Positions 16,884 through 24,187 of a stretch of DNA of 42,677 nt are shown here, piece after piece. Under the pieces are notes generated by a model. That model did not search any database, had not been told where the DNA came from, and saw nothing but the letters and a program-made list of their open reading frames with translations. The translations under genes were made by a program, and so were the position numbers. Numbering within the stretch: the stretch's first letter is position 1; every line of letters begins with the position of its first letter. Source of the stretch: Motiliproteus sp. (lineage in GTDB: Bacteria; Pseudomonadota; Gammaproteobacteria; Pseudomonadales; Balneatricaceae); contig JAPHRD010000019.1 in the NCBI GenBank assembly GCA_026196225.1, positions 1 to 42,677 on the forward strand, written 5' to 3'.

Positions 16884-17294
16884 ATGCCTGATAACAAACC
16901 TTTGGAATTACTGTTTGTCTGCCGCCACAATTCTGTTCGCTCCCAAATCGCCGAAATTCTCGCCAACAAGCTCGGCGGAAACAAGGTACAGGCAATCAGT
17001 GCTGGCCCAGAACCTATGGAAGTACCCGGCTATATCAATCACTGGGCACAGCAGGTCAGTGGCGAAGACAAGGCGTTAACCAGCCGCTCCCTGGACAGTC
17101 AGAGTGACCGACACTTCGATATGATCATCACTCTGTGCGACAAGTCCCATTCGGCTTTGCCGGAGCTGCCCTCTGATCAAACTCATATCCGCTGGGATTT
17201 TCACCATGCAGACAGCCTGGATGAGCTTAAGCATCTGGAGATTGAGATCGCCGAGCGGTTACGTTTAATGTTTATGACCAAGGGAATTATCTAA
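16884..17294 (+). CDS. Low-molecular-weight phosphatase / arsenate reductase-like protein
   Basis: A 136-residue protein of the LMW protein tyrosine phosphatase/thioredoxin-coupled ArsC fold. The phosphate-binding loop C-x5-R is LLFVCRHNSVRSQIAE (C13, R19). A second cysteine in IITLCDKS (C85) matches the middle redox cysteine of S. aureus-type ArsC. The third, resolving cysteine expected about seven residues later is missing: the segment reads SHSALPELP, with alanine or leucine there. It also lacks the usual G-N of CTGN. It may be an arsenate reductase using another thiol, or a phosphatase. No arsR, arsB or acr3 is adjacent, which weakens the arsenic reading. Confidence 0.75.
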   Translation: MPDNKPLELLFVCRHNSVRSQIAEILANKLGGNKVQAISAGPEPMEVPGYINHWAQQVSGEDKALTSRSLDSQSDRHFDMIITLCDKSHSALPELPSDQTHIRWDFHHADSLDELKHLEIEIAERLRLMFMTKGII

Positions 17295-17455
17295 AACCGG
17301 ATAACCTCGGCTAGGCAGACATAACTCGTTGAATCCTGACGGACAGCTTTAAATTCAGATCGTCCGCTGAACACCCCTCAGTTTTTACTGGCTACTAAGC
17401 GTCATCAACTGCTAAATTAGACCTCTTGAAATCAAGGATTCTGAGGCTCAGCTGG

Positions 17456-19228
17456 ATGGCGCTATTTAACTGGAACACCTCTTTCGAAACCGGACACCAG
17501 CTCATCGATGAGCAGCATCAGAATCTGGTCAGATTGATCAATGAGCTGGATCGAGAGGTGGCGGTTGAACTACACAGCAAAGCCAGCTCAGCCCTGTTAA
17601 AGGAATTAATGGATTACACTGTCTACCACTTCTCCTGCGAAGAGGAGTTGATGGCCAATCAGCCATCAGTGTCGGCAGAGCACATCGAACTCCATCAAGC
17701 CGCCCACCAAAAATTTATCGCCGAAGTAACCAACTTGGCAGAAACAGGACTGGATGAGGAAAACACTCCCGTATTGTTCCGCTTTTTAGTGGAATGGCTG
17801 ATCCACCATATCCTTAAAACCGATAAACAACTGGTAGACGCCATCAACCAGCGCCCCCGCGGTGTAGCGGCCGAGAACCAACTACTCGATGCCTTGCACG
17901 AGAGTGAAAATCGTTTTCGTGCTCTGGCCGATTCGACCCCCGCTATGCTGTGGCTCTGCGACCCCGAAGGCAAACGAAGCTTCTTCAACGAATCCTGGTT
18001 AAAGTACACCGGTGCAACCCTCAACGATGTCAGTGAATATCGCTGGCAGACCTATATCCACCCGGAAGATCTTGATGATTATCTGGCGCTTTATCAGCGA
18101 GCCGTTGACGAGGGTATCGCCTACGAGACCGAGTTCCGGGTCAAAAACCACAGCGGCGAATTCCATTGGATCCACGAAAAAGCAACGCCACGTATGACCG
18201 GAGACGAGAATCCCATGGGGCTCAACGGCTCCTGCATGGACATCTCTGCGCTTAAGGAAGCGGAGGAGCTACAACGCTCTCTCAATGAAGAACTTCAGCG
18301 CAAAGTGGAAGAACGGACCATTGACCTCAAGCGCAAGAATAATCAACTTCACAGCTATCAAGATCAGCTGGAAAAAGAGAAAGCAGAACAGGCGCAGTTA
18401 ATTCGACAGCTTCAAGATGCCCAGCAACAGCTGGTGCAATCTGAAAAGCTGGCAGCCATCGGCCACTTGGCAGCCGGTGTTGCCCATGAGATCAACAACC
18501 CCATTGGCTATGTTAAATCGAACATCAGTACGCTGGAAAACTATGCCAGCGATATCACCCAATTGCTCCAGCAATATATGGCTATGAACTCCGCTCTATC
18601 AGCCGAAGCAGGCTATGAGAAGCTGCAAGCACAGCTAAAATCGGTGGAACCCGAGTATATTCTGGAAGACCTCCAGGACCTGCTTTCGGAAACCCATGAG
18701 GGGCTAAACCGAGTCCAACAAATCGTTAAGGATCTGAAAGATTTCTCCCGGATCGACAACAACGACTGGCAACTGGCAGATGTCCATGAATGCCTGGATA
18801 CCACCCTTAACGTTGCCCGTAACGAATTAAAGTACAAGGCAGAGATCCGCAAAGAGTATGGCGACCTTCCACAGATCGAGTGCCTGCCCATGCAATTGGC
18901 CCAGGTGTTTATGAATCTGCTGGTCAACGCAGGCCAAGCTATCAAAGAAAAGGGCACCATCACCCTGCGCACTCACTCATCTGATGATCAGGTAACCATC
19001 GAGATCGAAGATAGCGGCGTGGGCATTCCCGAATCGATGATTAAGGATATATTTGATCCTTTCTTCACCACCAAACCCGTGGGCAAAGGTACTGGTCTGG
19101 GCTTATCGATCTCCTACAGCATCATTCAGAAACACGGCGGTACAATCGATGTCGAGAGCACCCCCGATGTCGGCACCTGCTTTAAGATCACACTGCCCAA
19201 GGACCCCAAGACCGTCATCAATGACTGA
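17456..19228 (+). CDS. Soluble histidine kinase with bacteriohaemerythrin and PAS sensor domains
   Basis: A 590-residue cytoplasmic kinase. The N-terminal haemerythrin domain (1-130) keeps the di-iron ligand set: [11 protein letters not shown] (H21), [10 protein letters not shown] (H58, E62), HIELH (H76, H80) and [11 protein letters not shown] (H118, D123). This implies binding of O2 or possibly NO. A PAS domain follows (~148-270; [19 protein letters not shown]), then a long coiled coil (~270-330), a HisKA-type domain with [15 protein letters not shown] (H344), and a HATPase with VGIPESM and GTGLGLSIS. No membrane helix is seen. The start at 17456 is chosen over an upstream TTG (17426) because GAGG lies nine bases before it and MALFNWN is the classic haemerythrin beginning. 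No response regulator is adjacent. Confidence 0.92.
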   Translation: MALFNWNTSFETGHQLIDEQHQNLVRLINELDREVAVELHSKASSALLKELMDYTVYHFSCEEELMANQPSVSAEHIELHQAAHQKFIAEVTNLAETGLDEENTPVLFRFLVEWLIHHILKTDKQLVDAINQRPRGVAAENQLLDALHESENRFRALADSTPAMLWLCDPEGKRSFFNESWLKYTGATLNDVSEYRWQTYIHPEDLDDYLALYQRAVDEGIAYETEFRVKNHSGEFHWIHEKATPRMTGDENPMGLNGSCMDISALKEAEELQRSLNEELQRKVEERTIDLKRKNNQLHSYQDQLEKEKAEQAQLIRQLQDAQQQLVQSEKLAAIGHLAAGVAHEINNPIGYVKSNISTLENYASDITQLLQQYMAMNSALSAEAGYEKLQAQLKSVEPEYILEDLQDLLSETHEGLNRVQQIVKDLKDFSRIDNNDWQLADVHECLDTTLNVARNELKYKAEIRKEYGDLPQIECLPMQLAQVFMNLLVNAGQAIKEKGTITLRTHSSDDQVTIEIEDSGVGIPESMIKDIFDPFFTTKPVGKGTGLGLSISYSIIQKHGGTIDVESTPDVGTCFKITLPKDPKTVIND

Positions 19229-19391
19229 GCTCTGAGACCACGCTGAAAAACCGGGTGACTCAACGGCTAACCAATACGCTGTCATAAAAGTGTCGTCATT
19301 TCTTTCCAATTACTGTGTTTTATTGACCGAATCGGCGGTGCTACAGGACTCTCCTGTCACCTTCCACGATCATTATCAGTCTGGAATTGTT

Positions 19392-19658
19392 ATGGCGACC
19401 TTTAAATTTCTGGCAAAGTCCAAACGCACACAAGAGCAGCTACCCATCGAAGTTTTTCTGGCGGGCCAGTCCCTGGGATTCGCGCCAACCGAAAAAGGGC
19501 AATATCTAGAAGTCGTAGTAAATGACTGTTCCGCTCCCCTACCCTGGTACGCGATGATTTGGAATATTCGTATCGCCAAGGGTGAATCCATGGGGGGCAC
19601 TTTCGAACTGGAAGTCGACGAAAAGCTGGCCAGTGCCGAGCTCAATGAAATGGATTAG
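19392..19658 (+). CDS. Small protein of unknown function (88 aa)
   Basis: I do not recognise this protein. It is acidic at the C-terminus, with predicted beta-strand character (EVFLAGQSLGFAP, WYAMIWNIRI, FELEVDEKL) and no signal peptide or membrane helix. The upstream frame is open to 19290, but the ATG at 19392 gives a more typical start (MATFKFLAKSKR). A terminator follows 7 nt after the stop, supporting a real 3' end. Confidence 0.55.
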   Translation: MATFKFLAKSKRTQEQLPIEVFLAGQSLGFAPTEKGQYLEVVVNDCSAPLPWYAMIWNIRIAKGESMGGTFELEVDEKLASAELNEMD

Positions 19659-19664
19659 TGCTAT

Positions 19665-19693
19665 TAAGGGGCCTGTGTAACAGAGCCCTTTTT
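19665..19693 (+). terminator. Rho-independent terminator
   Basis: AAGGGGCCTGT and ACAGAGCCCTT form a stem (one bulged A) around a GTA-containing loop, followed by TTT. It lies immediately after the 88-residue unknown gene. Confidence 0.75.
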
Positions 19694-19728
19694 ACATTGA
19701 TGCTGTTTTGCCCATCAGAAAACTTCCG

Positions 19729-19760
19729 GTAGTTCACAGGTCAGGTAGTTCACAGGTCAG
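19729..19760. repeat. Perfect 16-bp tandem duplication
   Basis: GTAGTTCACAGGTCAG occurs twice head to tail with no mismatch (19729-19744 and 19745-19760), across the 3' end of the minus-strand gene at 19734. Sixteen is not a multiple of three, so the second copy changes the frame and creates the present stop. Confidence 0.9.
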
Positions 19761-19937
19761 ATAGTTGATGCTGACCCGATGCACACCAGCCAGATGCTCT
19801 GCCGCCTCATCGACAAGATAGATCGGATCATCCTGCTGTGGGTCAGCCCAAACTACCAGATCATCATTCACGAATAACGCCTTGGTATTGCGCGTGGGAA
19901 TCTCTATCACTGTGATTTCTGGTGTCATGTCCTGCAT
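19734..19937 (-). CDS. Small protein of unknown function (67 aa) with altered C-terminus
   Basis: I do not recognise this protein. It reads as a small acidic beta-rich domain (TPEITVIEIPTRNTKALFVN, DDLVVWADPQQDDPIYLVDE) with a helix AAEHLAGVHR. The C-terminus ends TCELPDL-stop; that stop lies in a 16-bp tandem duplication. Without the duplication the frame would run TCELPEVF-stop, ending near 19712, so the natural protein may be only slightly different. An ATG three codons downstream (19928) is an alternative start. Intergenic sequence with two hairpins lies upstream. Confidence 0.5.
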   Translation of the reverse strand: MQDMTPEITVIEIPTRNTKALFVNDDLVVWADPQQDDPIYLVDEAAEHLAGVHRVSINYLTCELPDL

Positions 19938-19970
19938 ACCCTGATTAAATCCCTGTTAAACATAAGCACT

Positions 19971-20108
19971 CGGTCTCGTATGGCAGGAGAGACCGAACTC
20001 AGCGAGAGTCGGCGGGCATTAGAACAGGGCTGTGTGACAAAGGTATTTCAACTTCGCGGGTAATTCACAGTAATCATTCAGGGTGAGGGTGATCTATTCA
20101 CCCTCACC
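19971..20108. other. Intergenic stretch with two strong hairpins
   Basis: CGGTCTC/GAGACCG (19971-19995, 11-nt loop) and a perfect eleven-pair stem GGTGAGGGTGA/TCACCCTCACC (20082-20108, 5-nt loop) lie between two genes. Neither has a T-tract, so they are not standard terminators. They could belong to a small RNA or to processing sites. Confidence 0.5.
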
Positions 20109-20173
20109 ACACGTATTGAATAAAAGTGGTCAAATGAGATAGGTGCGAGCAATCCGATCAAGTGGCTTTCACC

Positions 20174-20179
20174 TATAAT
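20174..20179 (+). promoter_or_regulatory. -10 element ahead of the 27-residue peptide
   Basis: A perfect TATAAT lies 34 nt before the ATG at 20214. The -35 position 17 nt further upstream (AATCCG) is poor, so the promoter would need activation or be weak. Confidence 0.45.
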
Positions 20180-20213
20180 TAACTAAGCATAAATTGTTTG
20201 TTTCGAGGTCCCC

Positions 20214-20297
20214 ATGAATCTTTCTTCAATCTGGGAAGCCCTATTGGTGTGCGGCCTGCTCTTCAGCGCTGGTATGGCACATATTGCCCTCTCCTGA
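20214..20297 (+). CDS. Candidate 27-residue membrane peptide
   Basis: An ATG preceded by GAGGT (spacing 5) opens a 27-codon frame: MNLSSIWEALLVCGLLFSAG followed by MAHIALS and TGA. The middle is a single hydrophobic helix of about 17 residues, typical of small bacterial membrane proteins. A TATAAT element lies upstream. It ends 25 nt before the convergent stop of the parA-like gene. It is too short to assign a function, and I do not recognise it. Confidence 0.5.
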   Translation: MNLSSIWEALLVCGLLFSAGMAHIALS

Positions 20298-20322
20298 TAC
20301 TCACACACCCAGGTCGCAACAG

Positions 20323-21066
20323 TCAGAGCACCCGCTTCTTTAGCTCGCCATAGAGACTCTGGTAAGACTTGCTAGCCACCCGACTGCTGGCAAAGGCAGA
20401 CACAGGCGCACGATGGATACCCATCTTTTCAATATCGGTGGAAAAGGGAATCGTTGTTTTGCAGAACTCTTTGTACTCTTTTCTCAGCTTGTCCATGGTG
20501 AAATTATGCAGCTTCTTACTGCGCTGGACCATGGAGAAAAACGGCAAGATTTTTTTACGGTTAAATCCCTGCTCCTCAAAGAACCCATTCAGTTGTTGAA
20601 AAGTGCGCTCTGACAGGGTGGTAGGGATCACTGGCACCAGTACATGATCCGCCGCTTTGAACACCGATTCCGACAATCGCGACAGATTGGGCGGGCAATC
20701 CAGCACCACCACATCGTACTCCCCTTTCACTGTTTTCAACGCCTTGCGCAATCGGGATTGAGAGTTTTTCATCCGGTCGAGAAAGACATCAAAATCCCTG
20801 AAAGTCATGTTGGCGGGTACCAGATCAAGATTATCGAAATCACTGCCCCGGATACTTTTCAGAAACCGTCCGGAATCCTGAAAGAAGGCATCGTCCACCA
20901 GCTTTTTAGAAGGCTTAACACGAAAATAAAAGCCCGATGCGCCCTGGGGGTCCAAATCACACAACAGCGTCCGATAGCCATTATTGGCAAAGGCGTGGGC
21001 AATGTTGACCGAAGAAGCGGTTTTGCCAACGCCCCCCTTGTTGCTGTAACAGGCTAGTATCTTCAT
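20323..21066 (-). CDS. Orphan ParA/MinD-family ATPase, coupled to a CHAD protein
   Basis: A 247-residue ParA-type ATPase. The deviant Walker A motif is SNKGGVGKTASS (signature K10, catalytic K15). Other motifs are CDLDPQG (switch I', 36-42), VVVLDCPPN (Walker B) and PTTLSERTFQQL. There is no N-terminal helix-turn-helix, as in small cargo-positioning ParA and McdA-like proteins. Basic residues in the C-terminal half could bind DNA non-specifically. No ParB and no parS-like repeats are nearby, so plasmid-type partition is unlikely. Its ATG overlaps the stop of the upstream CHAD gene (ATGA) and has AGAGGA as SD, implying translational coupling. Positioning of a CHAD-marked cargo is inferred. Confidence 0.9.
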   Translation of the reverse strand: MKILACYSNKGGVGKTASSVNIAHAFANNGYRTLLCDLDPQGASGFYFRVKPSKKLVDDAFFQDSGRFLKSIRGSDFDNLDLVPANMTFRDFDVFLDRMKNSQSRLRKALKTVKGEYDVVVLDCPPNLSRLSESVFKAADHVLVPVIPTTLSERTFQQLNGFFEEQGFNRKKILPFFSMVQRSKKLHNFTMDKLRKEYKEFCKTTIPFSTDIEKMGIHRAPVSAFASSRVASKSYQSLYGELKKRVL

Positions 21067-22652
21067 GCATTCCTCTTGTGGTCAAAACATGTTTCGAAAG
21101 ACTGATGTATCTCGGGGCTGTGGAATCTGGCAAAACAAGCCATCACCCGATCCCGCTCCTGCCGCTGCTGTTGATTGAGCACTAACCGCAAGGCACCGAT
21201 AGAATCAGCCACATCCAGATCAAGATTTCCGCGCTCCATCTTGCGCTTGAGGTAGTCGTGCAATGATTCCTGCTGAACCGAGAAATCGTTAAATCGGCCA
21301 AGGTTATCTTGTAGCCCCTTCAACGCCCGGATCTGTTTTTTAATCACTTTTTTGGGAAATAGCGGTGAAAAGAACTCCATCAGGTAACGCAACTTCTTAC
21401 ACTGGATTCTCAGGTCATGAACCTGCTCGTCCGGCGTCTCTGGTGTAATCTCCTTGGCAATTGCACAAACCTTACGGTATCGCTTCCAGATCGATGATTT
21501 CGCTAGCCCCAGCGCTGGTGTAGCAGCGTTCGGAGCATTTGAAAGCGGTTGCTGACTAAAGAATTTCTCTACCGAAAGGATTGCCTGCTTATAATCGTCG
21601 GACGCCAGCCATTTGGCCGTTTTACGCTGCTGATTACCTCGCTCGCGAGTGAAGTCCCGGAACATTTTTTCGAGGCCGCTATGAAGGTGCTTGGGCAGCA
21701 GTTTGAAATAACTCTCTTTTTCCAAGAGGTAGACATCCAGATCCCGCAACCGATTGGTTCGCCGCATCAGGTCTGCCAACTCAGCTTTCATTCGCTGGCT
21801 ATCTTGCTCGTTAAACACTTTGCTAAACAACGCAACTACCGACCGAACTCGCCGTAAGCTGACCCGATAGTCGTGGAGGAATTCACTATCAAGATCCTTA
21901 ATCGTCCCGGGCTCATTCAAGCGGGCAATGCTCAACATGCCACTGCATAGGCGACGCGCCAAATGCTGTGCTGGTTCATTATCGGCGATTTTAAAATCTG
22001 GCTTAGCACTGTAGAGACTGACCTTTAACCGCAGGCTTGGCAGCAATCGTTCAGGCATAGTCGCGTTAGATTGCAATCCGATAGCCGCCAGCGCCTCCTG
22101 CAAGCGAGCAAACGACTTCACATATCCACGTACTGGCGAGGCTTCGACCCAATGCAGTGTTTTGTCGTTGCCACTGAGTTGCCAGTGATTGATCCTTGCC
22201 ACAGTCTTCTTCTGGTCATCCAATAGCGCCATCTTCCGGCAGCCGATCTTAGCCGGATGCTGAGGCAAAAGGGCTCGGATCTCATCCGCTTGCAGCTGTG
22301 CCGACAAGCTATCGGGCAGCTCCATAATCAGTCCCGGTAACGCTATTTTGTCGTCACCCTGCAGCTTCAATCTGCCTTTTTCAAAAAGCCAGAACTGTTC
22401 ACCGGATTCGGCAACAAATAGCTCCTGCCCTGATTTCAACAGTTGATTATCAAAAGTATCTGCAGACTGGACTTTTTCGGCCGAAAGGTCGGGGATTTGC
22501 AACTGCAACTTGGGGGATAGCTTGCGGGCGAGCACTTGAGGATCAAATGAGCCAGTAATGAAATAGCGGCGGGGGGAATCGGATTCAGTGGAAATGTCTG
22601 TACTCAATTTGGTAGCTACCTTTATCGGCAACATGGCCGATCCATTCGACAT
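21063..22652 (-). CDS. CHAD-domain protein with divergent CYTH-like N-terminus
   Basis: A 529-residue protein. The C-terminal CHAD domain (about 228-515) shows the family's histidine/arginine helices: LHDYRVSLRRVRSVVALF, MRRTNRLRDLDVYL, VHDLRIQCKKLRYLMEFF and LKGLQDNLGRFNDF. CHAD domains bind polyphosphate and localise proteins to polyphosphate granules. The N-terminal ~200 residues look like a degraded CYTH (triphosphate tunnel) domain (DTFDNQLLKSGQELFV, then RKMALLDDQKKTVARI); most of its basic/acidic tunnel residues are not evident, so catalysis is doubtful. The ATG at 22652 follows an in-frame TTG. It is the first gene of a two-gene operon with the ParA ATPase. Confidence 0.88.
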   Translation of the reverse strand: MSNGSAMLPIKVATKLSTDISTESDSPRRYFITGSFDPQVLARKLSPKLQLQIPDLSAEKVQSADTFDNQLLKSGQELFVAESGEQFWLFEKGRLKLQGDDKIALPGLIMELPDSLSAQLQADEIRALLPQHPAKIGCRKMALLDDQKKTVARINHWQLSGNDKTLHWVEASPVRGYVKSFARLQEALAAIGLQSNATMPERLLPSLRLKVSLYSAKPDFKIADNEPAQHLARRLCSGMLSIARLNEPGTIKDLDSEFLHDYRVSLRRVRSVVALFSKVFNEQDSQRMKAELADLMRRTNRLRDLDVYLLEKESYFKLLPKHLHSGLEKMFRDFTRERGNQQRKTAKWLASDDYKQAILSVEKFFSQQPLSNAPNAATPALGLAKSSIWKRYRKVCAIAKEITPETPDEQVHDLRIQCKKLRYLMEFFSPLFPKKVIKKQIRALKGLQDNLGRFNDFSVQQESLHDYLKRKMERGNLDLDVADSIGALRLVLNQQQRQERDRVMACFARFHSPEIHQSFETCFDHKRNA

Positions 22653-22966
22653 CAAATTTACAGCACATCTTGATCACACAAATGATAGCCAATGTATATA
22701 CAAAACTCTAGCCCTTCAGATGAACTTTCTGTGAAATTATGTACCGCCATCTATCCACTAAAGCGCTTCCGAATAGCCTTAGGCACTCCCTATTCGACAC
22801 TCCCTAGATAGCACCTCAATAACCCAGCAGAATGATTCCTATCGCTGAGTATCATTATTAACCCGACCCATCTTTCGGTCCAATAGCAGCTGTCACCACC
22901 GAGGCGGTAAATCCCCTCACAGCCAGATAGCTTAGTTCAACAGCGGACAACGGGGAGAAATAAACA
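22653..22966. other. Intergenic region between the CHAD gene and gltS
   Basis: A 314-nt stretch between divergent genes, so it must hold both promoters. I see a short direct repeat CACTCCCTA (around 22785-22805) and an imperfect dyad AATGAT...ATCATT near 22832-22857. I see no convincing promoter, RNA gene or open frame. The gltS SD (GGGGAG) is at about 22951. Confidence 0.4.
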
Positions 22967-24187
22967 ATGGAATTCAATGACGGGGCACTGCAACTCAGTT
23001 CATTCTTTGCAGTTACTTTAGGCATCATCGTGCTTTTTGTCGGCAAGCGTATCAATGACGCGGTTCAACCACTCAAGGAGTTCAGCATCCCCGATCCGGT
23101 CACCGGGGGACTCATCATTTCTATCCTGATAGCAGCAATCTATCTGGTCTCTGGAATTGAAATCAGTTTTGACTTGGCCGCCCGCGATGTCCTCCTGGTC
23201 TATTTCTTCACCACCATCGGCATCAACGCCAGCCTTAGAGATTTAGTAAAGGGCGGTAAGCCGCTGATGATTCTGCTCGCGGTCACCGTGGCCTATATGG
23301 TGATCCAGAATCTGACCGGCATAACCATCGCATCGCTATTTGATCTGGACACACCGGTCGGACTCTTGGGCGGCAGTGTTTCACTAATCGGCGGCCATGG
23401 CACTGCTATCGCTTGGGCACCCCGTATCTCAGAGCAGTTTGGTATCTCCAACGCCATGGAGATCGGAATCGCCTGCGCCACCTTCGGGCTTATTCTGGCC
23501 AGCCTGATGGGCGGCCCCATCGCCAAATTTCTTATCAATAAACACAACCTTAAACCCAACTCCTCAGAGCCGATGGATGTCGGTGTAGCAGAGTTTAAGA
23601 AAACCACCCCTATTGGTCATCTTGAGCTGCTGGATGCCATCCTGGCCATCCACGTCAGCGCGATCCTGGGTTTTTTGATCAACGAGGGATTGCAGCAACT
23701 GGGTCTGCAATTACCTCTGTTCGTCACCTGTCTGTTTGCCGGTATCTTGATCACCAATGGCCTGCCTAAATCATTTCCCCGATTTATCGGTACCGCCTGG
23801 CCTTCGCACCAACCAGCCATCGCACTGATCGCCGATGTTTCTTTGGGGACTTTCCTCGCCATGTCGCTGATGAGCATGCAGCTATGGGCTCTGGTGGATC
23901 TGGCCGGACCGATCCTCAGTATCCTGACCGTACAGTTCGTTGTTGCCCTGGCGGTAACCGTTTTCGTGGTCTTCCCCGCTATGGGACGCAACTACGATGC
24001 AGCGGTGATCTGCGCAGGATTCGGAGGAATTTCCCTGGGATCCACTCCCACTGCGATGGCCAACATGTCTGCGGTATCCCAGCGCTACGGTAACTCGCAC
24101 CTGGCTTTTATCGTGGTGCCGTTAGTCTGCGCTTTCTTTATTGATTTGATTAACGCGCTGCTGATTCCATTTTTCCTAGGAGGATAA
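22967..24187 (+). CDS. gltS: Sodium/glutamate symporter
   Basis: A 406-residue GltS-family secondary transporter importing glutamate with Na+. It has about ten or more hydrophobic helices. The two inverted-repeat signatures of the family are visible: LLGGSVSLIGGHGTAIAWAP in the first half and CAGFGGISLGSTPTAMANM in the second, forming the two re-entrant loops. Its length matches E. coli GltS (about 400). ATG is preceded by GGGGAGAA. Its stop overlaps the convergent stop region of the cysteine desulfhydrase gene by 12 nt. Confidence 0.95.
   Translation: MEFNDGALQLSSFFAVTLGIIVLFVGKRINDAVQPLKEFSIPDPVTGGLIISILIAAIYLVSGIEISFDLAARDVLLVYFFTTIGINASLRDLVKGGKPLMILLAVTVAYMVIQNLTGITIASLFDLDTPVGLLGGSVSLIGGHGTAIAWAPRISEQFGISNAMEIGIACATFGLILASLMGGPIAKFLINKHNLKPNSSEPMDVGVAEFKKTTPIGHLELLDAILAIHVSAILGFLINEGLQQLGLQLPLFVTCLFAGILITNGLPKSFPRFIGTAWPSHQPAIALIADVSLGTFLAMSLMSMQLWALVDLAGPILSILTVQFVVALAVTVFVVFPAMGRNYDAAVICAGFGGISLGSTPTAMANMSAVSQRYGNSHLAFIVVPLVCAFFIDLINALLIPFFLGG

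Noticed and set aside
16884-17294. Arsenic-resistance operon
   Set aside because: Only one ArsC-like gene is present, lacking the resolving cysteine, with no arsR, arsB, acr3 or arsH beside it.
20323-22652. Plasmid or integrated-element partition locus
   Set aside because: There is no parB, no parS-like repeats, no replication or integrase genes, and the ParA partner is a CHAD protein.
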